This document shows, piece by piece, positions 9,629 through 18,854 of a stretch of 64,000 bases of DNA (its first letter is position 1; each line of letters opens with the position of its first letter). The notes beneath the pieces were generated by a model that did not search any database, was not told where the DNA came from, and saw nothing but the letters and a program-made list of their open reading frames with translations. The DNA lies in NCBI RefSeq assembly GCF_002072955.1, contig NZ_LPUF01000001.1, forward strand, positions 2,501-66,500, given 5' to 3'. Origin of the DNA: Methyloprofundus sedimenti (GTDB lineage: Bacteria; Pseudomonadota; Gammaproteobacteria; Methylococcales; Methylomonadaceae). Position numbers and translations under genes: made by a program.

Positions 9629-10107
9629 AATAAGTGGAAATTTTTATATTTAACGAAATTATACAGGCTAGCAATTAGAGGTTTATTAACATTATCAGCA
9701 TTTGTAACTGCTGATATACTTTACATCAAGCTATGTTATTTATCTGCAGTGTCTTATTGTTAATATTTTGCATACTGCGCAATAGCAGACCTAAATCCAC
9801 TATCTGCAATACTTTTTATTATTTTGGATGACTCCACCAATCTCAGCTAATGAGGAATGAAGTCGAACCGGGTCATCGTTTTAAATAAAGGTGATCAGAC
9901 TCGTTATTCCAAGCGTATTCATGATCGACTCGAAAAAAGGACATATGTGGACACTAAACCAAAAGATCAACAAACCAGACATCACAACCTTAAGAATGAA
10001 TTTACCCTGTAAATACTGTAAATAACTGAATAACTTGAATGCACCACATTTTTATTTTATGGTCGAGGCGACTGTAGACATTACGCAATAACAACGAGAT
10101 ATACCTG
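9629..10107. other. Intergenic region, no gene recognised
   Basis: This 479-base gap separates the divergent yheT-like and cytochrome genes. I found no open frame with a recognisable product, no clear hairpin and no family repeat. It must hold both promoters. A short ACATATGTGGACAC stretch around 9940 shows nothing further. Confidence 0.5.
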
Positions 10108-11202
10108 ATGAAAAAGACGCTAATAGCTTGCATCATTTTGCTCGGTGGCACTTCAATGGCCAGCGTTGCTGACAGTATCAAACCAAAAACCCTGGTAACT
10201 ATTGCTGATGCAAAAACATCACCGGCAATTACACTGGATTTAGGAAAACCTGGTGATACGATTGGGGATCAATGGTTGTTTGACCAACCCTTGCTGGATG
10301 TAGACCGAAACAAGATTGGCAATAACAGCGGTGTTTGCATTCGCACCAAGGTGGGCAACAGTTCTCAATGTCAATGGACCCTGACGTTGATAAACGGCAC
10401 CATTCAAGTAGCAGGCCGGGAGTTTGATCAGGGGAGTTCTGCTATTGGCATTGTTGGCGGAACAGGTGAATATCAGCATATCTCAGGTGAATTGATATCG
10501 TTCAAAAACAGTGATGGTACCTACACACAAACCCTTACCTATACTCTGGCAAATGACATCAACTCAAAACAGCCAACTGATGCCAAATCATTAATCACCC
10601 ATGTTTGTGAAAATGGCCACTATTCCTGCGCTGAATGCCATAGCGAAACGGGCAACCCTCCGATAACCGACAAATACGACAAACAATCCCCCTCACTTGC
10701 AGGACAAAATTATCAGTATTTGCTCACCCAGCTCAATCATTTTAAATCCGGCAATCGATACACCAAAGAAATGGCAAACACTTTACAAGATTACAACGCC
10801 GATGAAATTAATCAGATAGCATTCTATTTTTCGCAGCAAACTCAAACAACAGCCCTCCCTTTCGATCCCTCGATAGATACCTTAAAACACAGTATTACCG
10901 AAGACAAGTTATGGGCAGACAAAGGCCGCGTATTGTATCAACAAGGTGATAAAGCGAGAGGTATTATGGCCTGTCAATCTTGCCATGGCCTATCCGGAGA
11001 AGGCGACAGTCAACAGACAATCCCCAAACTGAGGGCACAGCATGCCCGTTATGTTCGAATGACCTTACATGCCTATAAAACAGGGAGGCGAACAACTGAC
11101 AAAACACTTGATAATGTCATGAGAAAATCGGTTAAAAACCTAAACGATGACGACATCAAATATTTGAGCGCTTATATTCAATCCATGGCTGTTGCGCCAT
11201 GA
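10108..11202 (+). CDS. Secreted diheme cytochrome c with N-terminal allene-oxide-cyclase/dirigent-like domain
   Basis: Predicted periplasmic electron carrier or oxidase subunit. The 364-residue protein has a signal peptide (cleavage near residue 21), then about 125 residues resembling the allene oxide cyclase/dirigent barrel (GDTIGDQWLFDQPL, GIVGGTGEYQHISGE), then a cytochrome c4-like half with two heme motifs, CAECH (C174, C177, H178) and CQSCH (C289, C292, H293). Spacing and the SLAGQNYQYL and RAQHARYVRM segments are typical of two-domain c4/c553 cytochromes. The fusion to a plant-like barrel domain is unusual. It is monocistronic. The ligand or partner of the barrel is unknown. Confidence 0.85.
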   Translation: MKKTLIACIILLGGTSMASVADSIKPKTLVTIADAKTSPAITLDLGKPGDTIGDQWLFDQPLLDVDRNKIGNNSGVCIRTKVGNSSQCQWTLTLINGTIQVAGREFDQGSSAIGIVGGTGEYQHISGELISFKNSDGTYTQTLTYTLANDINSKQPTDAKSLITHVCENGHYSCAECHSETGNPPITDKYDKQSPSLAGQNYQYLLTQLNHFKSGNRYTKEMANTLQDYNADEINQIAFYFSQQTQTTALPFDPSIDTLKHSITEDKLWADKGRVLYQQGDKARGIMACQSCHGLSGEGDSQQTIPKLRAQHARYVRMTLHAYKTGRRTTDKTLDNVMRKSVKNLNDDDIKYLSAYIQSMAVAP

Positions 11203-11779
11203 CCAGAATAAATAGGGTGTGCACACGGGCATAGCACATTAGGTGTCTACTATAGAATTATGGAGAGAAATGACTAGCGATTAATAGATATGATACAAAG
11301 CTCCTGAGAGTTCAAGCCATAGTGGTCTAGCCATCTTGCTATCCGTTATTTTTCTTTAGCTAAAGAACATAACTAATTTCATAAATCAAAGACCTGCTCC
11401 TTTAGTTTCTTTGGTTCTGCAGCATGTTGAAGAGGGAACATTCTTAGTTAGTATTGTGGCTACAAACTTAAGACAGGACATTCAATAGACTTGTAGAGCG
11501 TGGCTTCAGCCCGCCTTTAAATAATCTCTGACATTGACGGGCTGAAGCCACGCTCTACAGTTTTCAAAATGTCCCGTGTTAAAACGATAGCCAGTATTGT
11601 TAATAACGTACGAATGCATCTTTATTCAGTACAACCCAAATGTCTTGTGCTAAACGGATTGGCATAATACAAACTATACACCCCTACATTTAATAGAGAT
11701 AATATTGCCAGTATCGAAGACACATGAACCAGAGAATAAACACAGAAATATTCTCTAAAAAACAAATCAGGAAAACTTA
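11203..11779. other. Intergenic region with palindromes, no gene
   Basis: A 577-base gap between the cytochrome gene and the dehydrogenase cluster. It holds a perfect 16-base palindrome TTCTTTAGCTAAAGAA (11352-11367) and the long REP-like hairpin annotated separately. Short frames here match nothing I recognise. AGGAAAA about four bases before the start at 11780 is the ribosome site of the next gene. Confidence 0.6.
11476..11577. repeat. REP-like long hairpin, copy A of the GTGGCTTCAGCCCG family
   Basis: TGTAGAGCGTGGCTTCAGCC at 11492 onward pairs with its reverse complement ending near 11559, arms about 22 bases, loop about 24. Weaker outer pairing (GGACATT with AATGTCC) extends the structure to 11476-11577. 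A second, related copy lies at 45197-45272, so it is a dispersed element rather than a gene-specific terminator. Confidence 0.8.
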
Positions 11780-12862
11780 ATGGCAACTCACCAGGCGAGC
11801 ACAAAAGCATCACATCAAGTTGGCTTTACCTATCTTTCTCAGGAAGATTTACTGGACGCAGGCTGTTTCGATTTGCGTATGGCAATTGAAGTTGCCGAAA
11901 AAGCCATGCTCGCCTTTGAAGATCATCGCATCATGTTTCCCGAAAAAGTTGTGCAGATTTTTGATCCCGTCAGCCAGGACCGTATCAATTGCCTGCCAGC
12001 GACTTTGCTAGATGAAAAAATCTGTGGTGCTAAATGGGTCTCGGTTTTTCCACGTAATCCAAAGCGTTTCGACGTACAAAACTTATCCGCTATATTTATT
12101 TTATCGGAAATCGAAAAGGGGTTTCCTGTCGCCATTATGGAGGGCACGCTGGCTTCGAATATGCGTGTCGCAGCTATAGGTGCTATTGCCGCTAAACACT
12201 TAGCGCGTAAAGACAGTCATAGTATTGGTTTTATCGGCGCTGGTGAACAAGCCAAAATGCACTTATTAGCGATGAAAGTAGTGCGCCCTGGCATAAAAGA
12301 ATGCCGGGTAGCCGCCAAAACTGCATTAGAAGAAGAGCAGTTTATTGATGAATTATCGCCTATTTTGCCTGATATAGACTTTATTAGAGTCAATACAGTC
12401 GCCCGGGATGCTATGTTAGGTGCAGACATTCTAGTCACTGCAACCAGTGCCCAGGCCCCCTTACTCAAGGCTGAATGGATGAAACCAGGGGCCTTTTATA
12501 GCCATATTGGTGGCTGGGAAGATGAATACGACGTCGCGTTACAATGCGATAAAATTGTCTGTGATGACTGGGATACGGTAACCCATCGCACTCAGACACT
12601 CAGTCGTATGTACAAAGAAGGCCTCCTGTCGCACAGCGATATTCATGCCGATTTACATGAGTTGGTCTCAAAGCAAAAACCTGGCCGAGAATCAGATGAA
12701 GAACGCACCTATTTTAATGCCGTGGGGCTGGCCTATGTAGATATCTCGCTTGCACAGGCAATGTTTAAACGTGCTGAATCAGCGCATATCGGCCTAAAGC
12801 TTGATTTACAGGAAACCATGCTCTTTGAACATCATAATATTATCAGCAAAATCAGACTATAA
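11780..12862 (+). CDS. Ornithine cyclodeaminase / mu-crystallin family protein
   Basis: NAD(P)-binding enzyme of the family that includes ornithine cyclodeaminase, ketimine reductases and pyrroline-2-carboxylate reductases. The 360-residue protein has VSVFPRNPKRFDVQNLSAIF, the substrate-loop MEGTLASNMRVAAIGAIAA (the TA-x-R-T-A-A equivalent is altered) and a Rossmann motif SIGFIGAGEQAKMH. The ATG has AGGAAAA four bases upstream. It leads a tight five-gene run with flavin dehydrogenase subunits and RidA, so an imine or ketimine substrate is likely. Whether it cyclises ornithine, reduces a cyclic imine or does something else cannot be told; the changed active-site loop argues against a plain Ocd label. 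Confidence 0.85.
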   Translation: MATHQASTKASHQVGFTYLSQEDLLDAGCFDLRMAIEVAEKAMLAFEDHRIMFPEKVVQIFDPVSQDRINCLPATLLDEKICGAKWVSVFPRNPKRFDVQNLSAIFILSEIEKGFPVAIMEGTLASNMRVAAIGAIAAKHLARKDSHSIGFIGAGEQAKMHLLAMKVVRPGIKECRVAAKTALEEEQFIDELSPILPDIDFIRVNTVARDAMLGADILVTATSAQAPLLKAEWMKPGAFYSHIGGWEDEYDVALQCDKIVCDDWDTVTHRTQTLSRMYKEGLLSHSDIHADLHELVSKQKPGRESDEERTYFNAVGLAYVDISLAQAMFKRAESAHIGLKLDLQETMLFEHHNIISKIRL

Positions 12863-12865
12863 ATC

Positions 12866-13171
12866 ATGTTTAAACAACTCCCGAATAGCGGCATTGAAAC
12901 CGTTGAAGTTATTCTGAATCGCCAGAAAGTCAGGGTACCCCTAAATACAACAGTCGCTGCCATGGCACTAGTGCAGGGGTTACGTGTCACTCGAACAACA
13001 CCCGTATCTGGTAGTCCTCGAGCGCCATTTTGTATGATGGGGGTCTGTTATGAATGTTTAATGGTCATAGATGGTAAAGCCAATCAACGAGCCTGTGCTA
13101 CTTATGTTAAACAGGGTATGCGAGTCGAAACACAGCAAGGCGCAGGACCGGTATTAGGAGGTACTTTGTGA
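12866..13171 (+). CDS. Small 2Fe-2S subunit of HcnA/opine-oxidase type
   Basis: The 101-residue ferredoxin-like protein has the cysteine pattern CMMGVCYECL followed by RACATYV, close to the gamma subunits of HcnABC, D-hydroxyproline dehydrogenase and opine oxidases, where it passes electrons between flavin sites. It lacks the first of the usual plant-type cysteines within CMMGVCYECL context, as do its relatives to my recollection. It starts three bases after the upstream stop and overlaps the next gene by GTGA. A stand-alone role is improbable. Confidence 0.88.
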   Translation: MFKQLPNSGIETVEVILNRQKVRVPLNTTVAAMALVQGLRVTRTTPVSGSPRAPFCMMGVCYECLMVIDGKANQRACATYVKQGMRVETQQGAGPVLGGTL

Positions 13172-14559
13172 AAAATCACTATCAATTGCTTATTATTGGC
13201 GCAGGGCCCGCAGGGCTTGCAGCAGCAGTGACGGCCTCAAATCACGGTATTAGCTGCGCCTTACTTGACGAACAAATGGCTCCTGGAGGACAGATTTACC
13301 GATCTATAGAATCTGTTCCCGAGCCGCGTGCACAGATATTAGGCTCAGAATATCAGCGCGGCAAGGCATTGGCTACAGAATTTCGCGCGTGCGATATCGA
13401 TTATTTCCCTGAAACCAAAGTCTGGTCACTCAATCGTGACCGGGAAGTTGGAGTATTATATAAAGATCAAAATAAAATTATTAGCGCGGATCAAGTTGTG
13501 GTCGCCAGTGGTGCCATGGAAAGACCTGTCCCTTTTCCTGGCTGGACATTACCAGGTGTAATGCAGGCCGGTGCGGGGCAAATCCTGTTCAAATCTGCAG
13601 GCGTTATTCCCGGTGATGGCGTAGTTCTTGCTGGATCGGGGCCCTTGCTACTCTTACTCGCCTGGCAATATATGCAAGTCGGCGTGGATATTAAAGCCAT
13701 GCTGGATGTCACGCCACTAAGCAATCATTTACTGGCTTTACCTAAATTGCCTAGAGCTTTACTGGCACATCAGTATTTAACCAAAGGCCTGGCCTATCAA
13801 AGAGACCTTAAACGCGCAGGAGTAGTCACCAAAATTGGTGCGAGTCATCTTCAGGCTCATGGCGATGGCGAATTACAATCCGTTAGCTATCGACATCTTG
13901 GTCGCGAACATAATATTACAACGGATTTGTTAATGACTCACTTTGGCGTAATCCCGCACATCTGGCTTACCCAGGCAGCCAGTTGCAAACATCAGTGGGA
14001 TAGCAGTCAGCAATGCTGGCGACCTCAACATGATGAATGGGGCAATACCAGTATAGAAGGCATTCTGGTCGCAGGCGATGGCGCGGGAATCAATGGCGCC
14101 AGATCAGCGGAACATGCTGGCCGACTGGCAGGACTCCATGCCCTATTCTCTCTGGGGATTATTTCTCAGACAGAACGTGATCAACAATCTAGCAATACCC
14201 GAAAATGGCTGCGGGATGAACATCACATCCGCCCTTTTCTGGAAGCCTATTTTGCCATTCCACAAAATATGCTGGCAACGACCGACCAAGATACGATTGT
14301 GTGCCGTTGCGAAGAAATCACTGCGGGTGAAATCCGCGCAGCTATTGATAATGCCCATCGCGATAGTAATCAGGTTAAATATCTGTCTCGCTGCGGTATG
14401 GGACCTTGCCAGGGTAGACAGTGCGCTAACGCTGTTGCACATATTGTTGCTGATGCAGGCGGTCAACCGGTCTCCGATAGCAGTCACTTCCGGGGACGAC
14501 CACCTGTTGCTCCGCTCACATTAGCACAACTGGCTATGCTGTCTGAAGGGAGAACATAA
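13168..14559 (+). CDS. FAD/NAD(P)-binding dehydrogenase subunit with BFD-like 2Fe-2S domain (HcnB/OoxA type)
   Basis: Large flavin subunit of a heterotrimeric amino-acid or opine dehydrogenase. Of 463 residues, the N-terminus has the dinucleotide motif IIGAGPAGLAAAV, then MAPGGQIYR and a second nucleotide-binding region GDGVVLAGSGPLLLLL. The C-terminal domain carries CRCEEIT and CGMGPCQGRQC, a BFD-type four-cysteine Fe-S site. Length equals HcnB/OoxA proteins. The GTG start is embedded in the stop of the 2Fe-2S gene, and its own stop overlaps the next ATG (TAATG), so all three subunits look translationally coupled. The substrate is not evident. Confidence 0.9.
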   Translation: MKNHYQLLIIGAGPAGLAAAVTASNHGISCALLDEQMAPGGQIYRSIESVPEPRAQILGSEYQRGKALATEFRACDIDYFPETKVWSLNRDREVGVLYKDQNKIISADQVVVASGAMERPVPFPGWTLPGVMQAGAGQILFKSAGVIPGDGVVLAGSGPLLLLLAWQYMQVGVDIKAMLDVTPLSNHLLALPKLPRALLAHQYLTKGLAYQRDLKRAGVVTKIGASHLQAHGDGELQSVSYRHLGREHNITTDLLMTHFGVIPHIWLTQAASCKHQWDSSQQCWRPQHDEWGNTSIEGILVAGDGAGINGARSAEHAGRLAGLHALFSLGIISQTERDQQSSNTRKWLRDEHHIRPFLEAYFAIPQNMLATTDQDTIVCRCEEITAGEIRAAIDNAHRDSNQVKYLSRCGMGPCQGRQCANAVAHIVADAGGQPVSDSSHFRGRPPVAPLTLAQLAMLSEGRT

Positions 14560-15662
14560 TGAATACTGATGTGCTCATTATTGGTGCTGGACTGGTGGGC
14601 ACGTCCACCGCTTTACAATTAGCTATGCGTGGATGTCGCTGTAGCGTAATAGATAAAGATAGCCCAGGGCGACATGCATCCGGAGCAAATGCAGGCGGTT
14701 TACGTCAACTAAACCGTGATCCAGCTGAAATACCGCTCACAGTGGAAGCAGCCAAAATGTGGCATAACATTGCCAATCTGGTTGATTCAGACTGCGATGC
14801 TCGATTTCCCGGACAATTGCGCGTAGCAGAAAATCAGTCGGATATGCACAAGCTGGAACAGCGCGCCGCTATGGTTCGTTCTATGGGCTATCAGCATGAA
14901 GAAATAATCGGCCAGAAAGAACTTTATCAACTGGTTCCTGCATTGGGCCCCGGTTGCGTCGGTGCATTAATTTGCAGAGGAGATGGCTATGCCCGTCCCT
15001 ATCATGCATTGACTGCCTTTCGCCAAAAAGCTGAAACATTAGGTGCAAACTTTCATTCAGCTACCGAGGTTCACAGCATCACCCAGGAAGGCGACGGCTG
15101 GTCTGTGCGTACATCTCAAGGCACGTATAACAGCGCCATTCTGGTTAATTGTGCCGGCGCATGGGCAGGAGAACTTGCAGCACGAATGCACGAACCTGTA
15201 CCGCTAACCCCTAAGGCACTGATGTTGATGGTGACAGATCGCTTACCTCATTTTGTTGATCCGGTAATGGGTGCAGCCAGTCGCAAGCTATCCTTTAAAC
15301 AAATGCAAAACGGGACGCTGATTATCGGTGGTGCCCTCGTCGCCAGGCTGGATTTTGCAAAGGAACAAACCGATATAGACTGGCAACAGCTAGCAGCAAG
15401 TGCTAAAACAGTCCTTGATTTTTTCCCGCAACTTAAAGATGTACGCATAGTTCGTGCATGGGCTGGTATTGAAGGGTTTATGCCGGATAATATCCCGGTA
15501 ATCAGTGCATCCCAAACAGCTAAAAATGCATACCACGCTTTTGGCTTTTCTGCTCATGGTTTACAGCTATCCCCCGTGATTGGGCGCATTATGGCGCAAC
15601 TCATTCTGGATGGGCATGCGCAACTGCCAATTGAGCCGTTTAATATTAGCCGCTTTAATTAA
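14559..15662 (+). CDS. DAO-family FAD oxidoreductase subunit (HcnC/OoxB type)
   Basis: Catalytic flavin subunit expected to oxidise an amino acid, opine or imino acid at the C-N bond. The 367-residue protein starts with VLIIGAGLVGTSTALQLA and HASGANAGGLRQLNRD, the covalent/FAD contact region of glycine oxidase and D-amino-acid dehydrogenase relatives; ILVNCAGAWAG and a C-terminal GFSAHGLQLSPVIG complete the fold. It is shorter than Pseudomonas HcnC. It couples with the upstream subunit by TAATG. RidA follows after 15 bases, consistent with release of a reactive imine. Confidence 0.9.
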   Translation: MNTDVLIIGAGLVGTSTALQLAMRGCRCSVIDKDSPGRHASGANAGGLRQLNRDPAEIPLTVEAAKMWHNIANLVDSDCDARFPGQLRVAENQSDMHKLEQRAAMVRSMGYQHEEIIGQKELYQLVPALGPGCVGALICRGDGYARPYHALTAFRQKAETLGANFHSATEVHSITQEGDGWSVRTSQGTYNSAILVNCAGAWAGELAARMHEPVPLTPKALMLMVTDRLPHFVDPVMGAASRKLSFKQMQNGTLIIGGALVARLDFAKEQTDIDWQQLAASAKTVLDFFPQLKDVRIVRAWAGIEGFMPDNIPVISASQTAKNAYHAFGFSAHGLQLSPVIGRIMAQLILDGHAQLPIEPFNISRFN

Positions 15663-15677
15663 TAGTAAGGATAAAAA

Positions 15678-16034
15678 ATGAGCATTATCCGCTTAGGCAC
15701 CGAAAGGCGTCGAATGAGTAAAATAGTCATTCATAATGATACTGTCTATCTTTGTGGTCAGGTTGCAAAAGATGCCAAAGCGGACATCAGAGAGCAAACC
15801 CAGACTATGCTGGATAAAGTGGATGATTTACTGCTACAGGCAGGCAGTGACAGAGCACACATTCTTTCTGCGACCATTTATATCAAGGATATGCAAGATT
15901 TTGCCCATATGAATGAGGTCTGGGATGCCTGGATAATAGAAGCTTATTCTCCTGCTCGCGCTTGTGTACAGGCAAGCCTTGCGCGCCCTGAAATATTGGT
16001 TGAAATTTCTGTCATTGCGGCAGTAAAAGTATAA
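15678..16034 (+). CDS. RidA/YjgF-family enamine/imine deaminase
   Basis: Cytoplasmic trimer that hydrolyses reactive 2-aminoacrylate and related imines. The 118-residue protein shows [26 protein letters not shown] and the C-terminal [18 protein letters not shown], with the arginine of the R-A-C/A motif that binds the carboxylate. AAGGA lies upstream of ATG 15678. The spacing of 15 bases after the DAO-family gene makes it the likely last gene of the operon. It gives functional support to the idea that the upstream dehydrogenase makes an imine. Confidence 0.9.
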   Translation: MSIIRLGTERRRMSKIVIHNDTVYLCGQVAKDAKADIREQTQTMLDKVDDLLLQAGSDRAHILSATIYIKDMQDFAHMNEVWDAWIIEAYSPARACVQASLARPEILVEISVIAAVKV

Positions 16035-16208
16035 AACTTATACATACTGGGGTATTTTCTTTTCTGGCAACATAAATTAACCCTGTTTTCAGCTCTTATC
16101 ACCTGAAGTAGAATGCTACTTTAGTCCATCGATATCGAACAACTGGCAGACTAACGCACTGCCCTACAGCAAGGGTATTTATTCCCGCAAGCCCCATGCC
16201 TGCATTTA

Positions 16209-17096
16209 ATGATCGGACAAAGTACAATCTACATGCTCAGGAACTACATTCCACTTTACTTATTAAGCCTTATCATACTTGCGACTAGCGGTTGTTTCTC
16301 CGTGTCTGATGAGGAACAACTATTATCCAGTTCCGGGGAAATCCGCGCCAACGATCCATACTGTTCTGCAGCAAAGACTGAACCTAATCCAGCAGAAATG
16401 CTTAATGCAACAGAATTTACTCTGGTAAGCTGGAATATCTATAAAGAGAACAAAGAGGGCTGGAAGAAGGATTTATTAACGTTAAGCAATGCCAGTGATT
16501 TGATTCTTTTACAGGAAGCCTATTTAACCCAGACTCTCAACCAATTTCTTGTCACTAGCGGACAAAAGTGGGATATGATTTCTGCATTCCGCTACCGGGG
16601 TATTCATGCCGGAGTTATGACTATCGGAGATATTCCGGCTCAAACCAGTTGCGCGCAACGGGCAACTGAACCCATAGCCTTTTTACCAAAATCTTCCTTG
16701 ATCAATTACTATCCTATTAGAAATACGCAACACACTCTTTTGGTCGCAAATATCCATGCCATCAATTTTACTCTGGGTATCAAGGAATTTAGTGAACAAT
16801 TGCTGCATATTAAAACGGTTCTGGCAAATCACCAGGGGCCTATTGTTTTCGGCGGTGACTTTAATACCTGGAGTGATCAGCGAGAATTAGCTCTGGATCA
16901 GCTTATCGGTAATGAGGAATTAGGCTTACATAAAGTCGATTTTGTAAGTAATGAAGCACCCCTTGTCTGGGGGCATCGACTGGATCATATTTTCTTCAGA
17001 GGCCTAAAAGTAATCAAGGCCGAAATCATTCCCGTAGAATCTTCAGATCATTATCCATTAAAAGTACAGTTTGAATTTGTGCCTGAAAATGAATAA
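16209..17096 (+). CDS. Endonuclease/exonuclease/phosphatase-family protein, likely exported
   Basis: EEP-fold metal-dependent phosphoesterase of unknown substrate. The 295-residue protein has an N-terminal hydrophobic segment (LYLLSLIILATSGC), either a signal anchor or an atypical lipobox. Catalytic motifs are visible: LVSWNIYKEN (metal Asn), LILLQEAY (Glu), VFGGDFNTWSD (D-x-N) and SSDHYPLKVQ (terminal Asp-His). This is near the YafD-type group. Two starts are possible, ATG 16209 or ATG 16233; the second places the hydrophobic stretch closer to the N-terminus. It is followed directly by IS66. Confidence 0.87.
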   Translation: MIGQSTIYMLRNYIPLYLLSLIILATSGCFSVSDEEQLLSSSGEIRANDPYCSAAKTEPNPAEMLNATEFTLVSWNIYKENKEGWKKDLLTLSNASDLILLQEAYLTQTLNQFLVTSGQKWDMISAFRYRGIHAGVMTIGDIPAQTSCAQRATEPIAFLPKSSLINYYPIRNTQHTLLVANIHAINFTLGIKEFSEQLLHIKTVLANHQGPIVFGGDFNTWSDQRELALDQLIGNEELGLHKVDFVSNEAPLVWGHRLDHIFFRGLKVIKAEIIPVESSDHYPLKVQFEFVPENE

Positions 17097-17140
17097 TAGC
17101 TTAGGAATAAGACGTTAATAACTTGAGCAGTAACTTCTCA

Positions 17141-18721
17141 TTATCCACTGGCAGCGGCCGCACGAATGACTTCCGATAACGGAGGAATCCCTTCTAACTT
17201 CAGTAAGCGACTTTTTAAATAACCCCAAAATGACATGCCGTGCTTTCGGCAGGTCTTCTTGAGACTGGCAAAAGTATCACGGGCTTTCCGCCCTGCATCA
17301 CTTCGTGTACTCCCGCTGATTTTTCGTTTCTTGACGTAATCCCTTATATCCCGTTCGCTTAAATTGTTATGAAGTGGGAGGTAGGGTTTGTCGAGTACAC
17401 GGAGGAGTTCATGTTGATTTTTCCCCATTCGCCCGAGGGCCTGGTTAAGCGTTTCGTAACAGGTTTTGGTACTGCATAGGATTTGAAAGCGCTGCCTGAT
17501 ACTGCTCGCCTGTTCGGTAACAGGATTAAGTTTATAAGCTTTCAGGTCATGGTAAATCGACCAAAGCTGGTCGCGTGCGTCATCTACTGCCTTGGTATGG
17601 CTGTCATTTAAAGGAATCAGGCGATTAATCACTCGTTCGGCATGGATCCAGCACAAGGCATGATCAAAGACGTTAAACTGCCCTGCATCATCACTGATAA
17701 TTGAAAAGTCAGAGGAAATGCCTTGGTCTAGCAGCCCTCCCATCAAAGCACCTTCCGTGACTATTTTTCTGTGCCGAGGTTTAACGATGCCTTGCTGATC
17801 CAGCCATTCGCACCAGTCAGGTGCCGTGTTAATGCAGACACTGATATTTTCCAGTGTCGCCAAGATTACAACAGACAGCTTATTTTGTGCCATGTATTCA
17901 ATGGCACCTGTGTTCAATGTATAAAGCGTTGTTTTGCCTTGTGATAGACAGTTTAAAAAATTGATTCTGCTTTTACTTTCTGTACTACTGAACCAGGCAA
18001 AAAAATCATTGCCAATATGTGTGCAATAGCCATTTTGCCCTTTATGCCGTGCGCCAGTATCATCTGTATGAATATATTTAGAAACGGATAATCCCGTCTT
18101 CAGTAATTCATCTTTTTCGGCATGAAAGTCGTCCAGATCTTCTGTTAGTATATAACTGAGCTTACCGCTCGAAATATCGACGCCTAAATCACGAATTTGT
18201 TCCAGTAGTAATGGCTGTGTGACATGTTGGTGATGGTATTGATAGAGAATAAAGGCAATAAGGCTTTTACCAAAGCTACCTCCCTGAATGTCTTCGGGAA
18301 GCTGACCTAAAATCGTAAGACCCTCTGGCGTTATATATTCTGCTAAACGATAACGAATGTTATGAGTTTGAAAGGTAATATCCTGAATAACACGATCCTG
18401 ATACCCTTTAAAGCGTGAACCCTCTGGGATTTCATCCGGCTGAATAATTTGGGTTTCATCTATTTTGAGGTTGCCTTTTTTACTGCGCCTTGGGCCTTTT
18501 TTCCTTTTTGATGAGGAGTCATCACTTCCTGGGGCACCCTCCTTATCCATTGTACTCGGTTTGATTTTAGGCTTTGTGGTTTCGCCTTTAAGCTTGAGTA
18601 TCTCTTGTGCTAACTCATCAATCTGCTTTTGTTGCCAGGCAAGCATTTCCAATAACACATCGACTAGCGGTGTGCGATCTTCTTTGTTTATCTCTGGTAA
18701 TTCAGGTTTAGGCGAGTTCAT
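17141..18721 (-). CDS. IS66-family transposase (TnpC type)
   Basis: Transposase of an IS66-family insertion sequence. The reading frame has an N-terminal coiled region after MNSPKPELPEINKEDRTP, a zinc-finger-like middle, the catalytic segment YIHTDDTGARHKG (first Asp), and the C-terminal LSERDIRDYVKKRKISG (Glu) with TFASLKKTCRKHG typical of the family. I chose the ATG at 18721 (526 residues); the open frame extends 34 codons further upstream to 18823 but that part is not family-like. No tnpA or tnpB is present, and no convincing terminal repeats are seen, so the copy is probably a lone or partial element. Confidence 0.9.
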   Translation of the reverse strand: MNSPKPELPEINKEDRTPLVDVLLEMLAWQQKQIDELAQEILKLKGETTKPKIKPSTMDKEGAPGSDDSSSKRKKGPRRSKKGNLKIDETQIIQPDEIPEGSRFKGYQDRVIQDITFQTHNIRYRLAEYITPEGLTILGQLPEDIQGGSFGKSLIAFILYQYHHQHVTQPLLLEQIRDLGVDISSGKLSYILTEDLDDFHAEKDELLKTGLSVSKYIHTDDTGARHKGQNGYCTHIGNDFFAWFSSTESKSRINFLNCLSQGKTTLYTLNTGAIEYMAQNKLSVVILATLENISVCINTAPDWCEWLDQQGIVKPRHRKIVTEGALMGGLLDQGISSDFSIISDDAGQFNVFDHALCWIHAERVINRLIPLNDSHTKAVDDARDQLWSIYHDLKAYKLNPVTEQASSIRQRFQILCSTKTCYETLNQALGRMGKNQHELLRVLDKPYLPLHNNLSERDIRDYVKKRKISGSTRSDAGRKARDTFASLKKTCRKHGMSFWGYLKSRLLKLEGIPPLSEVIRAAAASG

Positions 18722-18819
18722 AGAATATATTGTAAAGCAACTTTTTAATATTTTCCCGTGGATAATGAGAAGTTTCCTTGAGCAGGAGTAAAAAGCTTTA
18801 GCTTTTTTCGTCATACACA

Positions 18820-18848
18820 GCAATAGCTAAAGAGACTGTGAAAGTATT
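18820..18848. repeat. Left arm of 29-base inverted repeat bracketing the IS110/IS701 nest
   Basis: This segment, containing AGAGACTGTGAAAGTATT, matches the reverse complement of 21407-21435 at 26 of 29 positions. Everything between (palindrome, IS110 leader, IS701, IS110 gene) lies inside. It could be the terminal repeat of an older element or the stem of a hairpin into whose loop the IS110 inserted. Confidence 0.8.
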
Positions 18849-18854
18849 ATGCGT

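Noticed and set aside
11780-12862. Naming the first gene of the imine cluster ocd
   Set aside because: The family fold is clear but the substrate loop differs from the usual ornithine cyclodeaminase pattern, and several enzyme activities share this fold.
12866-15662. Naming the trimeric dehydrogenase hcnABC
   Set aside because: Opine, hydroxyproline and cyanide-forming glycine dehydrogenases share this subunit plan; motif reading alone cannot separate them.
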